Notes: generated by a model from the letters alone, not told the origin. A stretch of 64,000 nucleotides of DNA from Pseudomonas sp. 7SR1 (GCF_900156465.1 NZ_LT707064.1:5161001-5225000), one strand, 5' to 3'. Shown: positions 26,190 through 35,066, numbered from the stretch's first letter. A program made the numbers and translations.

Positions 26190-27560
26190 CTATCGGGCCA
26201 TCGCCGCAAACAGGTCCTCGAACCGCGCCTGATGCTCAAGCCCGGCCACGAAATCCAATACCGTCGCCTGTGCCGATGCCTCGATATGGGGGGCTGCCAT
26301 GCGCCTGAATTTGCGTTCGAAGTCGTGATCGGTCATGGGCGTCTCCACGGAGCCGGGCCCGGTGATCATCTCGCTGACGACGGTCTCGCCCGACCTCAGC
26401 GTGACGACGAGACGGTTGGCCAGATGCCGGGGAAACAGCGCCGTAAGCCCGGGATCTTCCACCACGATGATCTTGTCCATCAGGCCGATCACCGCTGGGT
26501 CATGGATCTTCTGCTCGGCATAGGAGCCGATGGTGATGTCGCCATCCATCAATGCCCGGGCGACGTTGTAGGGCAAGCTATGGTCGGCGGTCTCCCGGGT
26601 CCTGGGCAGCCACTTTTCCGGGGTATCGGCCAGCACCCGGCGGTTGAATTCCGAGGTTTCGATGGTGATGGCGGCGATCTCTTCAAGACCGGCGATACGC
26701 TTGCGTATATCGAGCGCCGCCCAGACGGCGGTATGCAGTTCACCGTTGGTTGGAAATGTCTTGGTCAGCGAGCGCCGTATGGCGTAGTCGCCGTTTTCAG
26801 GCGAACCGAAACGATCCAGGTCCAGCTCGAACGGCCCGCAAACCAGCTTGAAAAAGCCCATGTCGCCTTCAAAGACCGGCGACGGCCCGGTCATGCCATG
26901 GCGCGCCAGTTGAGCGGCAAAAATGGCGTTGCGTGACGCGTTGGCCGCCGAGCAGCCTTTCCAGTCCGATAATGTGCCGCTGCGGACCTGGCGCATAGCC
27001 AAATGGCCGCTCAGCGCGATATTGATCGCCTGTTCAGTCTGGTCCACGTCCAGCCTCATCAGGCTGGAGGCCGCAGCAGCCATGGCGACGTTGATGTAAT
27101 TGACGTGGTCCCAGCCGCGCTTGTTCAGGCTGGCCGCATCCTGCAGCCGCATCTGGATTTCATACGCCAGCACGATGGCCGATATCAACCGGCCCCCACC
27201 CGCCCCCTCGGCTTGCGCCACGGCCAGGCAGGCCGGGATGTTGTCGCTGGGATGCCCGGGCTCCAGGCCCATGTATCCGTCGTTGTAATCCAGAAAGCGC
27301 ACCATGGCGCCGTTCACGAACCCGGCGATTTCGGCCGTTGTCCGCAGGCTTGTGCCAAACACGCTGGAGGTCCCGCCGCGATGACACTCGGCATAACGGA
27401 TGGCGGCATTGATGGGCGGCGCTCCATAGGCGCCCAGTATGCATGCCAGGCTGTCGATGAAACGCTGGCGCACAATCGCGACGATGGTGTCGGGCAGACG
27501 CTGTTGCGCAAACCCATGGGCGTAGCGCGCCAGTCGCCGGGCAATGGTCGAATCTTGCAT
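26190..27560 (-). CDS. MmgE/PrpD family protein
   Basis: The 456-residue protein carries family landmarks: FLDYNDGYMGLEPGHPSDN near residue 90, DWKGCSAANASRNAIFAAQL near 210, KTFPTNGELHTAVWAA near 275, and ADHSLPYNVARAL near 335. The family includes 2-methylcitrate dehydratase, cis-aconitate decarboxylase and iminodisuccinate epimerase. The exact reaction cannot be read, but a water elimination, decarboxylation or epimerisation of a tri- or dicarboxylate is expected. ATG 27560 has AGAGG five bases upstream. It follows the DUF4387 gene in the operon AtuA-like - DUF4387 - MmgE/PrpD. Confidence 0.85.
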   Translation of the reverse strand: MQDSTIARRLARYAHGFAQQRLPDTIVAIVRQRFIDSLACILGAYGAPPINAAIRYAECHRGGTSSVFGTSLRTTAEIAGFVNGAMVRFLDYNDGYMGLEPGHPSDNIPACLAVAQAEGAGGGRLISAIVLAYEIQMRLQDAASLNKRGWDHVNYINVAMAAAASSLMRLDVDQTEQAINIALSGHLAMRQVRSGTLSDWKGCSAANASRNAIFAAQLARHGMTGPSPVFEGDMGFFKLVCGPFELDLDRFGSPENGDYAIRRSLTKTFPTNGELHTAVWAALDIRKRIAGLEEIAAITIETSEFNRRVLADTPEKWLPRTRETADHSLPYNVARALMDGDITIGSYAEQKIHDPAVIGLMDKIIVVEDPGLTALFPRHLANRLVVTLRSGETVVSEMITGPGSVETPMTDHDFERKFRRMAAPHIEASAQATVLDFVAGLEHQARFEDLFAAMAR

Positions 27561-27661
27561 ACTCACCTCTTGTTCCAGTTCGAGCGCTCGGTTTCCAGGC
27601 TCTGTACGAGACGTCGCGCCGACTTTTCTCGTACATGCCTGGCGATCGATGACGGACGATT

Positions 27662-27970
27662 TCAGTTCATCACGACGTCGAGCAACCGCACGTACTGCTG
27701 ACCCGCATGCATGTCACGCTCGACCATTCCGCCTTGCGGCGTAGCGCGGGGGAAGGAGATCTTGACCATTTCCAGATTGGGCACCGGGATGTATTTCACC
27801 CGTTCGGGATCGGTGCCATATAGCCGGGCAAACTGCTCCGGCGAGAGCGCGTCGCTACGGGAATAACGTTCAAAGTTCTCCCGGCCATTGAAGAAGATAT
27901 CGAAGGTAATCCAGAACGGTCCGGCTTGTTTCGATCGAACATGACGGCAGACATCGCGCAACTTAACCAC
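27662..27970 (-). CDS. DUF4387 protein, partner of the AtuA-like protein
   Basis: This small protein (102 residues) starts with GTG 27970. GGAG lies seven bases upstream, inside the end of the AtuA-like gene, and the two genes overlap by eight bases. The pattern HVRSKQAGPFWITFDIFF near the N-terminus, LYGTDPERVKYIPV in the middle and GQQYVRLLDVV at the end matches DUF4387 as I know it. DUF4387 is often encoded next to, or fused to, AtuA-like (DUF1446) proteins, which suggests a two-subunit enzyme. Function is undescribed. Confidence 0.8.
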   Translation of the reverse strand: MVKLRDVCRHVRSKQAGPFWITFDIFFNGRENFERYSRSDALSPEQFARLYGTDPERVKYIPVPNLEMVKISFPRATPQGGMVERDMHAGQQYVRLLDVVMN

Positions 27971-29381
27971 GATTCAACTCCTTCGCAGCTGGCGCCGCCT
28001 CGGAAAGGTCAATCCACTTGATACGTACCAGCTCCATTGGGTCCTCAAGCTGCACGACGTGATTGAGCTTGAATTCAAAAATCCGGCCGCGAGGGATATC
28101 CGCGGGCGTGAACGCGAATCCATAGGAAGGCAGTTCCTTGCCCATGACACTTGGATAATGAAAAAAGTACGGATTGCAGGCCTGCGCGATGGTATCTGCA
28201 AGTTGCTGGGTTGCAGCCGTGGCCACGAATAACATGCCGATCTCGGGAGGTGGCAAGGTTCCCGCGGGCGGCTTCATCCCGGTGACCGCATTCCAACCGT
28301 ACATGCGCAGGGATATATGAAACTCACCCAACTCGTCGGCGGGAATGGACTGGCGGGTACGGGCATAGAGCGCTTCGAGCAGGCGATCGTGGAAACCATC
28401 GATGTCCTTGAGTACGTCCGGGTCCTGGATACCCACCAGCATGATGGTCTGATAGGCACCCGCGGCGGCGCCTTCCAGCTTCATGGTGTAGGGCATCGGC
28501 TCCCAGCGCGATCCTTCGACCCTGACGGCGCGTCCGTTCAGATCGGCATAACGTGCGTCTGCGACATTCAGGATGCCCCCCGGCTCCAGCAAGCGAAACG
28601 GATCGCTGTTTTCGTAGAGCATATGCGCGGAGACACTGTGGGGTGTGCACAGATTGTCCTGGCTGAGAGGTTCCACATTGAACCCGTCGGCATCCACGCT
28701 CAGCAGTATCCCGGAGCCCAGCGTCGGATTGACGGCGCACTGCACGCCACATTCGCCTGTCTTGCCGGCATGCCAGGACGGCCCCCAGGGCGCACCCTTC
28801 CAGATCGGATAGCAGGCAATGACGGCGGTGTCGGTGGATCGGCCGGCCAGTATGATGTCCGCGCCGCCATCAAGCGCCGCGAGGAACGGCTCGACCCCCA
28901 ACGCGGCGACAATGTGCTCGCAGGCATCGACCGTTGCATCCTCCAGTTCACCGTGTGGCGCAAGAGGCTTGATCCGCCCTTGGGCATTCAGTCGCTTGAT
29001 GGTGTCTTTCTCTTGCTCACAATAGATAAGAGCAACTTTCGGTGTCACCCCGAGTTCACCGGCAACTTCAATGACGATATCCCGCGTCCAGTTCAGATTG
29101 AGATCGCCACCGGCTTGCCCGGAAGTACCGATAATAATCGGCACGCCAGAGGATGCCTGGGCTTTCATCAATATACTCAGGTCGCGTTTTACCGAACCGC
29201 GATTATTCTTTGATTTGCCAAGTGCAAGATAAGCTGCGCCACTGTCGGTCGACCCCGCATCCGAAGCAATGACTTGCGCACCGGCCGCCAGCCCATAGGC
29301 AATTTCTTCTTCGCGCACACCTGCCCCCAAAGAACCACAGGGAACAATGACTTTTACGCAACCTTCGAATAGCCGCCCCAT
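27963..29381 (-). CDS. AtuA-like (DUF1446) protein
   Basis: The 472-residue protein begins near MGRLFEGCVKVIVPCGSLG, with AGAGG five bases before ATG 29381. Upstream in-frame codons to 29459 are less likely. Conserved features are ASDAGSTDSGAAYLALGKS near residue 40, GTSGQAGGDLNLNWT near 85, and DIILAGRSTDTAVIACYPIW near 175. The family is named after the first gene of the acyclic terpene utilisation cluster, where the function of AtuA is still unknown. Here no terpene CoA-carboxylase genes are present, so this is a different pathway. It heads the operon with DUF4387 and MmgE/PrpD and is divergent from a LysR regulator. Confidence 0.82.
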   Translation of the reverse strand: MGRLFEGCVKVIVPCGSLGAGVREEEIAYGLAAGAQVIASDAGSTDSGAAYLALGKSKNNRGSVKRDLSILMKAQASSGVPIIIGTSGQAGGDLNLNWTRDIVIEVAGELGVTPKVALIYCEQEKDTIKRLNAQGRIKPLAPHGELEDATVDACEHIVAALGVEPFLAALDGGADIILAGRSTDTAVIACYPIWKGAPWGPSWHAGKTGECGVQCAVNPTLGSGILLSVDADGFNVEPLSQDNLCTPHSVSAHMLYENSDPFRLLEPGGILNVADARYADLNGRAVRVEGSRWEPMPYTMKLEGAAAGAYQTIMLVGIQDPDVLKDIDGFHDRLLEALYARTRQSIPADELGEFHISLRMYGWNAVTGMKPPAGTLPPPEIGMLFVATAATQQLADTIAQACNPYFFHYPSVMGKELPSYGFAFTPADIPRGRIFEFKLNHVVQLEDPMELVRIKWIDLSEAAPAAKELNRG

Positions 29382-29518
29382 AGAAGCCTCTTTTGTATTT
29401 ATTTGTGGGCCGATCATAAAGCCTGGAATCAGGCTGACAAGTGGACAGTTTTTATCCATATATCTTTACTGGTAAGTTGGGCATTCTTATTGTTCACAGC
29501 AAAGATCAATGACCGGTC

Positions 29519-30445
29519 ATGAGGCATATGAGCATCAATCGCGAGCGTTCCTTACTGCCCGAAGACCTGCGTGTCTTCCTCACCGTTATCCGCAAGAACG
29601 GCTTCGGCCACGCGGCGCAGGAACTGGGTTATTCGCCTGCGTATGTGAGCAAGCGGATGGCGGTCCTGGAGACGACACTGGGGACCAGGCTGTTGCATCG
29701 CACGACCCGCCGGGTCGCGTTGACCGACGAAGGCGAACGTGTCCGCATCTGGGCCACGCGGTTTCTGGGGGACATGGAGGATTTCATCAGCGAGCTGACC
29801 GACGCCCGGCAGCAATTGCAGGGAAGCTTGCACATCTGCAGCTCCTTCGGCTTTGGCCGCAACCATGTCGCCCCTGCGATCCCCGCCCTTTCGCGAATGT
29901 ACCCGCGCATGGAGATCCGCCTCGACGTGTTCGATCGCCTGGTGGACATCGTCAATGAAGGCTTCGACATGGAAATCAGCGTAGGCGACAACCTGCCCGA
30001 CCAGCTCCTGCATAAAAAACTGGCCAGTCATCGCAGGGTGCTCTGTGCCGCCCCCGACTACCTCCAGCGCCGCGATGTCCCGACGTCTCTGGATGACCTG
30101 GCCGGGCACGACTGCCTGGTGCTCAAGGAACGTAACAACCCCTTCGGCATCTGGAACCTGACGAAGGATGGCGTCGAAACATCGATCCGGGTCAGCGGGC
30201 CACTTTCATCGAACAATGGCGAGATCGTGTCGCGCTGGGCCTTGAGTGGCGCAGGCATCATCCTGCGGTCGCTGTGGGACGTGAAACCCATGCTGGAGAG
30301 CGGGCAACTGGTGCAGGTGCTGCCCGACCATTTCCAGAGCGCCAATGTCTGGGCCACCTACCCGACACGGCTAAGCCAGTCGGCGAAGCTGAGGGTCTGC
30401 ATCGAGTTCTTCGAGGCGCATTTCGACGATCTATCCCTGGTTTGA
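29519..30445 (+). CDS. LysR-family regulator, DmlR/TtdR-like
   Basis: The 308-residue regulator has an N-terminal HTH (DLRVFLTVIRKNGFGHAAQE, then SPAYVSKRMAVLE) and a LysR effector domain. The early pattern and domain end resemble the DmlR/TtdR group that controls malate or tartrate catabolism. The start is uncertain: ATG 29519 and ATG 29528 are both possible, the second having GAGG three bases upstream. It is divergent from the AtuA-like operon and convergent with the LeuDC-like genes. This locus thus has two regulators, one sensing a hydroxy-dicarboxylate-like effector and one a citrate-like ligand. Confidence 0.85.
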   Translation: MRHMSINRERSLLPEDLRVFLTVIRKNGFGHAAQELGYSPAYVSKRMAVLETTLGTRLLHRTTRRVALTDEGERVRIWATRFLGDMEDFISELTDARQQLQGSLHICSSFGFGRNHVAPAIPALSRMYPRMEIRLDVFDRLVDIVNEGFDMEISVGDNLPDQLLHKKLASHRRVLCAAPDYLQRRDVPTSLDDLAGHDCLVLKERNNPFGIWNLTKDGVETSIRVSGPLSSNNGEIVSRWALSGAGIILRSLWDVKPMLESGQLVQVLPDHFQSANVWATYPTRLSQSAKLRVCIEFFEAHFDDLSLV

Positions 30446-30482
30446 GCATCCGGCAGTCGCCGCCCGATGCCCGTGAAAAGAC

Positions 30483-31091
30483 TCAGCCCAGCCAGGGATG
30501 GGCGGCGTGATACCGCGCTTCGAAATCCCGGATCTGCACCGCTCGCCGCAAGGTACTGCCGATGGCATCCAGGCCCAGCAGCAAGGCCTGTTTGCGCAGT
30601 TCGTCGATGGCGAAGCCGATACTCGACCCGTCGCTCAATCGAATCTGCTGGTTGGGCAAGTCGACGGTAAGCGTGGCGCTCGCCCCGTCGCTCACGACCC
30701 GCCCCAGCGCCTGCAACTGCGTTTGGCAGAGCTGTATCACGAGCACGCCATTGCGCAGGCAGTTGTCGTGGAAGATACCCGCGAAGCTCGTACCGATCAG
30801 GGCACGGATCCCCAGTTGCCTGAGTCCCCATACCGCATGCTCACGACTTGAACCACACCCGAAGTTGGGCCCGGTCACCAGGAAACGGGCACCGCTCCAG
30901 GCAGGCTGGTTGAGGACGAAGTCTGGATTGGGCTCGCCGGATTCCAGGAAACGCAGGTCGAAGAACACGCCTTTATCCAGTCCATTGCGGTCGATGCCCT
31001 TGAGGAACTGCTTGGGCATGATCACGTCGGTATCGACGTTAGAGGCAAGGATGGGGGCGGCCTTTCCGGTCACGCTGTCAAAGGGTTGCAT
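30483..31091 (-). CDS. Isopropylmalate-dehydratase small subunit paralogue (LeuD-like)
   Basis: This 202-residue protein is the swivel domain of an aconitase-superfamily isomerase. It shows SNVDTDVIMPKQFLK near residue 20 and FGCGSSREHAVWGLRQ near 80, the substrate-binding loop. It begins three bases after the LeuC-like stop, so the two subunits are coupled. The pair sits in a carboxylate catabolic locus without leuA or leuB, so it may act on a 2-substituted malate or citrate rather than on isopropylmalate. Assignment to the family is firm; specificity is inferred. Confidence 0.85.
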   Translation of the reverse strand: MQPFDSVTGKAAPILASNVDTDVIMPKQFLKGIDRNGLDKGVFFDLRFLESGEPNPDFVLNQPAWSGARFLVTGPNFGCGSSREHAVWGLRQLGIRALIGTSFAGIFHDNCLRNGVLVIQLCQTQLQALGRVVSDGASATLTVDLPNQQIRLSDGSSIGFAIDELRKQALLLGLDAIGSTLRRAVQIRDFEARYHAAHPWLG

Positions 31092-31094
31092 GGT

Positions 31095-32516
31095 TCAGGC
31101 CTCCTCGGTCAACAGGCGTACGTCCGTCAGGCGGCCCCGGATAGCCGCGGCGGCGACCATCGCAGGACTCATGAGGTGAGTGCGAGCACCCGCTCCCTGG
31201 CGCCCCTCGAAATTGCGATTGGTACTGGATGCGCAGCGATCCCCCGGAGCGAGGACGTCATCGTTCATCGCAAGGCACATGGAGCACCCGGACTGACGCC
31301 ACTCGAAACCGGCATCGAGGAAGACCCTGGCCAACCCTTCCCGCTCCGCCTGGGCACGCACCTGCGTCGAGCCGGGAACGATCATCGCTCGTACCGTCGC
31401 AGCGACTTTCCGGCCTTTCACCACGCGAGCGACGTCGCGCAAGTCTTCAATGCGCGCATTGGTGCACGAGCCGATGAACGCATGGCTGATCGTCACGTCA
31501 CTCAACGCCATGCCCGGCTCCAGGCCCATGTAGGCCAGGGCGCGCTGCATGCCCTGGCGCAGGATCGGATCGGCGACGGCCTTGGGGTCTGGCACGGTCC
31601 CACCGACGGGCAACGCCTGGTCCGGACTGGTTCCCCAGGTCACCATCGGCTCCAGGGCGCTGACGTCCAACCGGACTTCATTGTCGAACACCGCGCCTTC
31701 ATCGGTGAACAGTTCGCGCCACTTCTCTAGAGCGGCATCCCACAGCTCACCCTGAGGGACACGTGGCCTGCCCTTGAGATAGGCATGGACCTTCTCGTCG
31801 GGCGCCATGAATGCGCCCCTTGCCCCGGCCTCTACGGCCATGTTGCAGATGGTCATCCGCGCTTCCACGCTCAAGGCATCGATGACAGGGCCGACGAACT
31901 CGATGGCGTAACCGGTGGCTCCCGCCGCACCGACTTTCTCGATCAGGGCCATGATGACGTCCTTCGCGGTAACGCCCGCCCCCAACCGCCCGGTGACCAT
32001 GACACGCAGGGTCTTGAGCCGCTTGTAGACCAGCGTCTGCGTCGCCAGAAGATGTTCGATCTCGGAAGTGCCGATACCGAAGCCGAAGGCCCCCAGGGCC
32101 CCGTAGGTGGTGGTATGGCTGTCGCCAGCGGCCACCACCATCCCCGGCAGGATGAAGCCCTGTTCCGGCGCCACCACATGCTCGATGCCCTGGCGTTTAT
32201 CCAGCACGTCGAACAGCTCGATGCCGAAGTCGCGGCAGTTCTTTTCGAAATAGGAGACCTGCAAGGCACCGCCCGAATCGGGCATGGTGGCGATACGATC
32301 GGGGGCGGTCGGGTTGACATGGTCGACCACCGCCAGCGTCGCACCCGGACGCCACACACTGCGCCCGGCGTCACGAAGCCCGCTGAAGGCTTGCGGGCTT
32401 GTGTACTCGTTGGCCACTTGCCGGTCGACGTAGAGCAAGACATGCCCCTCATCGTCCAGGGTACAGACGGTATGGCTGTCGATATGTTTCTGATAAAGCG
32501 TGCGAGGGCCGGTCAT
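31095..32516 (-). CDS. Isopropylmalate-dehydratase large subunit paralogue (LeuC-like)
   Basis: The 473-residue protein has the aconitase fold and three Fe-S ligand cysteines: one in IGSCTNARIEDL near residue 350 and two in GCSMCLAMNDD near 410. GDSHTTTYGALGAFGFGIGT near 135 and SSTNRNFEGRQG near 435 are further active-site segments. By alignment with E. coli LeuC as I recall it, ATG 32516 is the better start; ATG 32537 would add seven residues. The enzyme would isomerise a hydroxy-di- or tricarboxylate through an unsaturated intermediate, together with the LeuD-like subunit. It is the first gene of a two-gene operon. Confidence 0.87.
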   Translation of the reverse strand: MTGPRTLYQKHIDSHTVCTLDDEGHVLLYVDRQVANEYTSPQAFSGLRDAGRSVWRPGATLAVVDHVNPTAPDRIATMPDSGGALQVSYFEKNCRDFGIELFDVLDKRQGIEHVVAPEQGFILPGMVVAAGDSHTTTYGALGAFGFGIGTSEIEHLLATQTLVYKRLKTLRVMVTGRLGAGVTAKDVIMALIEKVGAAGATGYAIEFVGPVIDALSVEARMTICNMAVEAGARGAFMAPDEKVHAYLKGRPRVPQGELWDAALEKWRELFTDEGAVFDNEVRLDVSALEPMVTWGTSPDQALPVGGTVPDPKAVADPILRQGMQRALAYMGLEPGMALSDVTISHAFIGSCTNARIEDLRDVARVVKGRKVAATVRAMIVPGSTQVRAQAEREGLARVFLDAGFEWRQSGCSMCLAMNDDVLAPGDRCASSTNRNFEGRQGAGARTHLMSPAMVAAAAIRGRLTDVRLLTEEA

Positions 32517-32861
32517 GGTGGTGGGCTCTTCTGTCATGCGGGATCGGAGTTGATCCCCAGCATAGGCCCAATGAAATCCCCATCAATGGCCTCGCAGTAA
32601 TGGTGCGGAACACGATTCGTGAATAATGGGCCGCGTCGATCTCGGAGCCGGCATGCCCACTCAGCCTGTTCTACTGGAGCGGTAACGGATTGGCCCATCG
32701 ATGACAGCCCCCAGGAGCAAGGGTCCTTGGAGCGGCCACTGTCGTGGCCTGAGGCTTTTCTGTTGAATAGCCCCATGCTTAGCCCCGTCCATCCCTGGCG
32801 GGGCTTGAGCAACACATACTCGCTTTGGGTAGATTGCACCCGTGCACATTGCGGGCCGTAT
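32517..32861. other. Non-coding stretch with a hairpin at 32781-32805
   Basis: About 345 bases without a supported gene. Open frames here are short and have no recognisable motif. A hairpin is visible: AGCCCCG (32781-32787) pairs with CGGGGCT (32799-32805), and an inner CCA/TGG continues the stem after one bulged T. No T-run follows on either strand. The stretch contains the promoter of the LeuC-like operon and the 3' end of the SDR transcript. Confidence 0.5.
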
Positions 32862-33701
32862 TCAAGCTTCAGGCAAAGGAAAGTCAGCCCCACGGGAAAC
32901 GCGTTCCCAAGTGCGAAACTCGGTCTGCATGGCCGAGAGTTTACCCATTGCGACATCAACGGCCCGGTTCCCCAGCAACAGACGCTGGGGGGGCTGCGCC
33001 GCGGTGACCGCCGAGTAGATCGCCGCAGCCGCGCGAGCCGGGTCGCCTTCCTGCCGGCCTATGGAAGCGTCATAGGCGCGACGCGCCTGCCCGGCGGTGG
33101 CATCGTAATCGGCGATGGACTCGCTGACCTGGGTGGCCGAACCGGCCCATTCGGTGCGAAACGCACTGGGCTCGACCGTCATGACACCGATACCCAACGG
33201 CTCGACCTCGGCACGCAAGGTTTCCGACAACCCCTCCAGTGCGAACTTGCTCGCGCAGTAATAACCCACTGCTGGAAAGCCGGCCAGGCCCCCGATGGAG
33301 GTCAGGTTTACAATCATGCCTCGGCCTCGCTGGCGCATGCCGGGAAGTACGGCGTGGATCATGTTGGCGGAGCCAAAGAAATTGACCTCGAACAGCCGCC
33401 GCGCCGACTGCGGGTCAGTCTCCTCGACGGCGGCGAAATAGCCGATGCCGGCGTTGTTGACCAGCACATCCACCGATCCGAACAGGCGCTCGGCTTGCGC
33501 CACGACGGCCTTGGCCTGCTCGGCATCGGTGACATCCAGCGGCAGTATCAGGGCCTCGCCAAGGTCGGCAAGATCCCGTACCTGCTCGGCGTTGCGAGCG
33601 GTGACGATCACACGCTCGCCGCGTTCCAGCAGATGAGTTGCGATGAATCGGCCGAAACCGGTGGAACAACCGGTCACCAGCCACGAGTGCTGCTTGCTCA
33701 T
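32862..33701 (-). CDS. Classical SDR oxidoreductase
   Basis: The 279-residue cytosolic enzyme has the cofactor loop TGCSTGFGRFIATHLLERG at residues 10-28, DVLVNNAGIGYFAA near 80, and the active-site YYCASKFALEGLSETL near 150 (YxxxK). The third residue of the loop and R in TARN suggest NADP(H). AGGAGAT precedes ATG 33701. It is the last gene of an operon SDR - monooxygenase-like protein - SDR that is divergent from a LysR regulator. Substrates are likely small carbonyl or hydroxy compounds and are unknown. Confidence 0.85.
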   Translation of the reverse strand: MSKQHSWLVTGCSTGFGRFIATHLLERGERVIVTARNAEQVRDLADLGEALILPLDVTDAEQAKAVVAQAERLFGSVDVLVNNAGIGYFAAVEETDPQSARRLFEVNFFGSANMIHAVLPGMRQRGRGMIVNLTSIGGLAGFPAVGYYCASKFALEGLSETLRAEVEPLGIGVMTVEPSAFRTEWAGSATQVSESIADYDATAGQARRAYDASIGRQEGDPARAAAAIYSAVTAAQPPQRLLLGNRAVDVAMGKLSAMQTEFRTWERVSRGADFPLPEA

Positions 33702-33730
33702 GGTCCGTATCTCCTGTGAATGGTCGGGTT

Positions 33731-34039
33731 TCAGGATCCAGCCGGATCGGGCTGCTGCCCGAAGGCGCGGATCTCGGGGACCTCGCTGCAGAGCGAGTCG
33801 AGCTCTTTCATGAAGGCCTTCACATAGGGCGTCTGCATATGGCCGTCGAAGTCGGCGGGCGAGCGCCAGTCTTCGTAGACGAACCAGCGCTCGGCGGAAT
33901 CGGCGGCCCGGTAGATCTCGTAACGAACGCAGCCAGGTTCCTGCCGGGTGGGGCCGACCAACGCCAGGAGGCGTTGGCCCAGCACCTCGCCCTGCCCAGG
34001 CCGAGCGTTGAAGAAAGCCACATTGGTCAACATGCTCAT
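33731..34039 (-). CDS. Antibiotic biosynthesis monooxygenase (ABM) domain protein
   Basis: This 102-residue single-domain protein has the dimeric ferredoxin-like fold pattern of ABM/YgiN proteins: NVAFFNARPGQGEVL near the N-terminus, PGCVRYEIYRA near 40, and WFVYEDWRSPADFDGHM near 55. YgiN-type proteins are cofactor-less quinol monooxygenases or heme-independent oxygenases. AGGAGAAC precedes ATG 34039. It is flanked by two SDR genes on the same strand, with short gaps, which suggests a quinone or phenolic detoxification operon. The activity is not proven. Confidence 0.85.
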   Translation of the reverse strand: MSMLTNVAFFNARPGQGEVLGQRLLALVGPTRQEPGCVRYEIYRAADSAERWFVYEDWRSPADFDGHMQTPYVKAFMKELDSLCSEVPEIRAFGQQPDPAGS

Positions 34040-34067
34040 GATGTTCTCCTGTATGACAGTGGATCGA

Positions 34068-34832
34068 TCAACCCGCGGTGACGGTCATGCCGCCGTCGGC
34101 CATGACCACCGAACCGACGATGAAACTTGCGCGGTCCGAGGCGAGAAAAGCGACGACTTCAGCGATTTCCTCTGGCTGCGCGGCACGACCGATGGGCGCG
34201 GCCTCGCCATGCTGGGCCAGGAAACCCGGGCCGTCTTCGACCACGTCGTTGAGGATGTTGGTCACCACGTCGCCGACGCCCACCGCGTTGACACGAATGC
34301 CATGCTCGATCGCTTCCAGGGCCAGGGTGCGGGTCAGCTGGGCCAAGGCACCTTTCGAGGCGGTATAGGCGGCAATGGTCGGGAAGGCGAAATAGGAGGC
34401 ATAGGACGCGATGTTGACGATGGCGCCAGCCTTGTTGGGCATCATTGCCTTGACCGCTTCGCGGCAATGCAGGAAGGCCGCAGTGGCGTTGACCGCCTGG
34501 ATGCGCTCCCAGTCTTCACGGGTCATGTCGATGACCAGTTTGTTGATGATGATCCCGGCGTTATTGACCAGGATGTCCAGCCGGCCGAACTGCTCGACGG
34601 CCAGCCCGACCGCGCGCTCGGCCGCGCCATCTTCGGTAATGTCGGCCACCAGCGGCACCAGTCCGGGACGGGCCAGCGCCTCGACGGCGGGGTTTCGGTC
34701 CTCGGCGACGACCTTGGCGCCACGGGCATGCAGCAGTAACGCGATAGCCTTGCCGATGCCGCTGGCGGCACCGGTGACCAGCGCGACCTTGCCTTCGACT
34801 TCGTTGGGAAAATGCTGCTTGATATCGCTCAT
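34068..34832 (-). CDS. Classical SDR oxidoreductase (FabG-like)
   Basis: The 254-residue enzyme begins at ATG 34832 with AGGAGAG upstream. Motifs: TGAASGIGKAIALLL near residue 20, DILVNNAGIIINKL near 90, ASYASYFAFPTIAAYTASKG near 150 (catalytic Tyr and Lys), and a FabG-like C-terminal GSVVMADGGMTV. The family reduces carbonyls with NAD(P)H. It heads the operon ABM protein - SDR and is divergent from the LysR gene at 35067. The gap carries the first CGTTC-N9-GAA site. Confidence 0.87.
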   Translation of the reverse strand: MSDIKQHFPNEVEGKVALVTGAASGIGKAIALLLHARGAKVVAEDRNPAVEALARPGLVPLVADITEDGAAERAVGLAVEQFGRLDILVNNAGIIINKLVIDMTREDWERIQAVNATAAFLHCREAVKAMMPNKAGAIVNIASYASYFAFPTIAAYTASKGALAQLTRTLALEAIEHGIRVNAVGVGDVVTNILNDVVEDGPGFLAQHGEAAPIGRAAQPEEIAEVVAFLASDRASFIVGSVVMADGGMTVTAG

Positions 34833-35051
34833 GATTGCTCTCCTGCGTTGCGAGCCGAGGAGACATTCATCGGCTCGGCGCCTGTGAGGCGCTGTCGTTA
34901 TCGACGGCTTCACTGTCTCGCAACGGGCCGATCCAGGCTTTTGCAGGCTTGCCGAGGCTGTCGGGATCTTGCGCCGAGGTGAACGACGCAGCCTCGCGGC
35001 CATCGATCGCAGTGGCTTGTCGGAAAAATCCGGATAACATTCAAGAAAACG

Positions 35052-35066
35052 TTCGAGCGATTAGAA
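35052..35066. promoter_or_regulatory. LysR-type site 1 (TTC-N9-GAA)
   Basis: TTC-GAGCGATTA-GAA contains the T-N11-A LysR signature, is preceded by CG, and ends directly at the LysR start codon at 35067. That position fits autorepression and control of the divergent SDR operon. The same CGTTC-N9-GAA form recurs at 35976 and 39769. Confidence 0.5.

Noticed and set aside
32534..32959. Minus-strand open frame in the gap before the LeuC-like gene
   Set aside because: It overlaps the SDR gene end, has no ribosome site, and the translation has no domain or periodic pattern.
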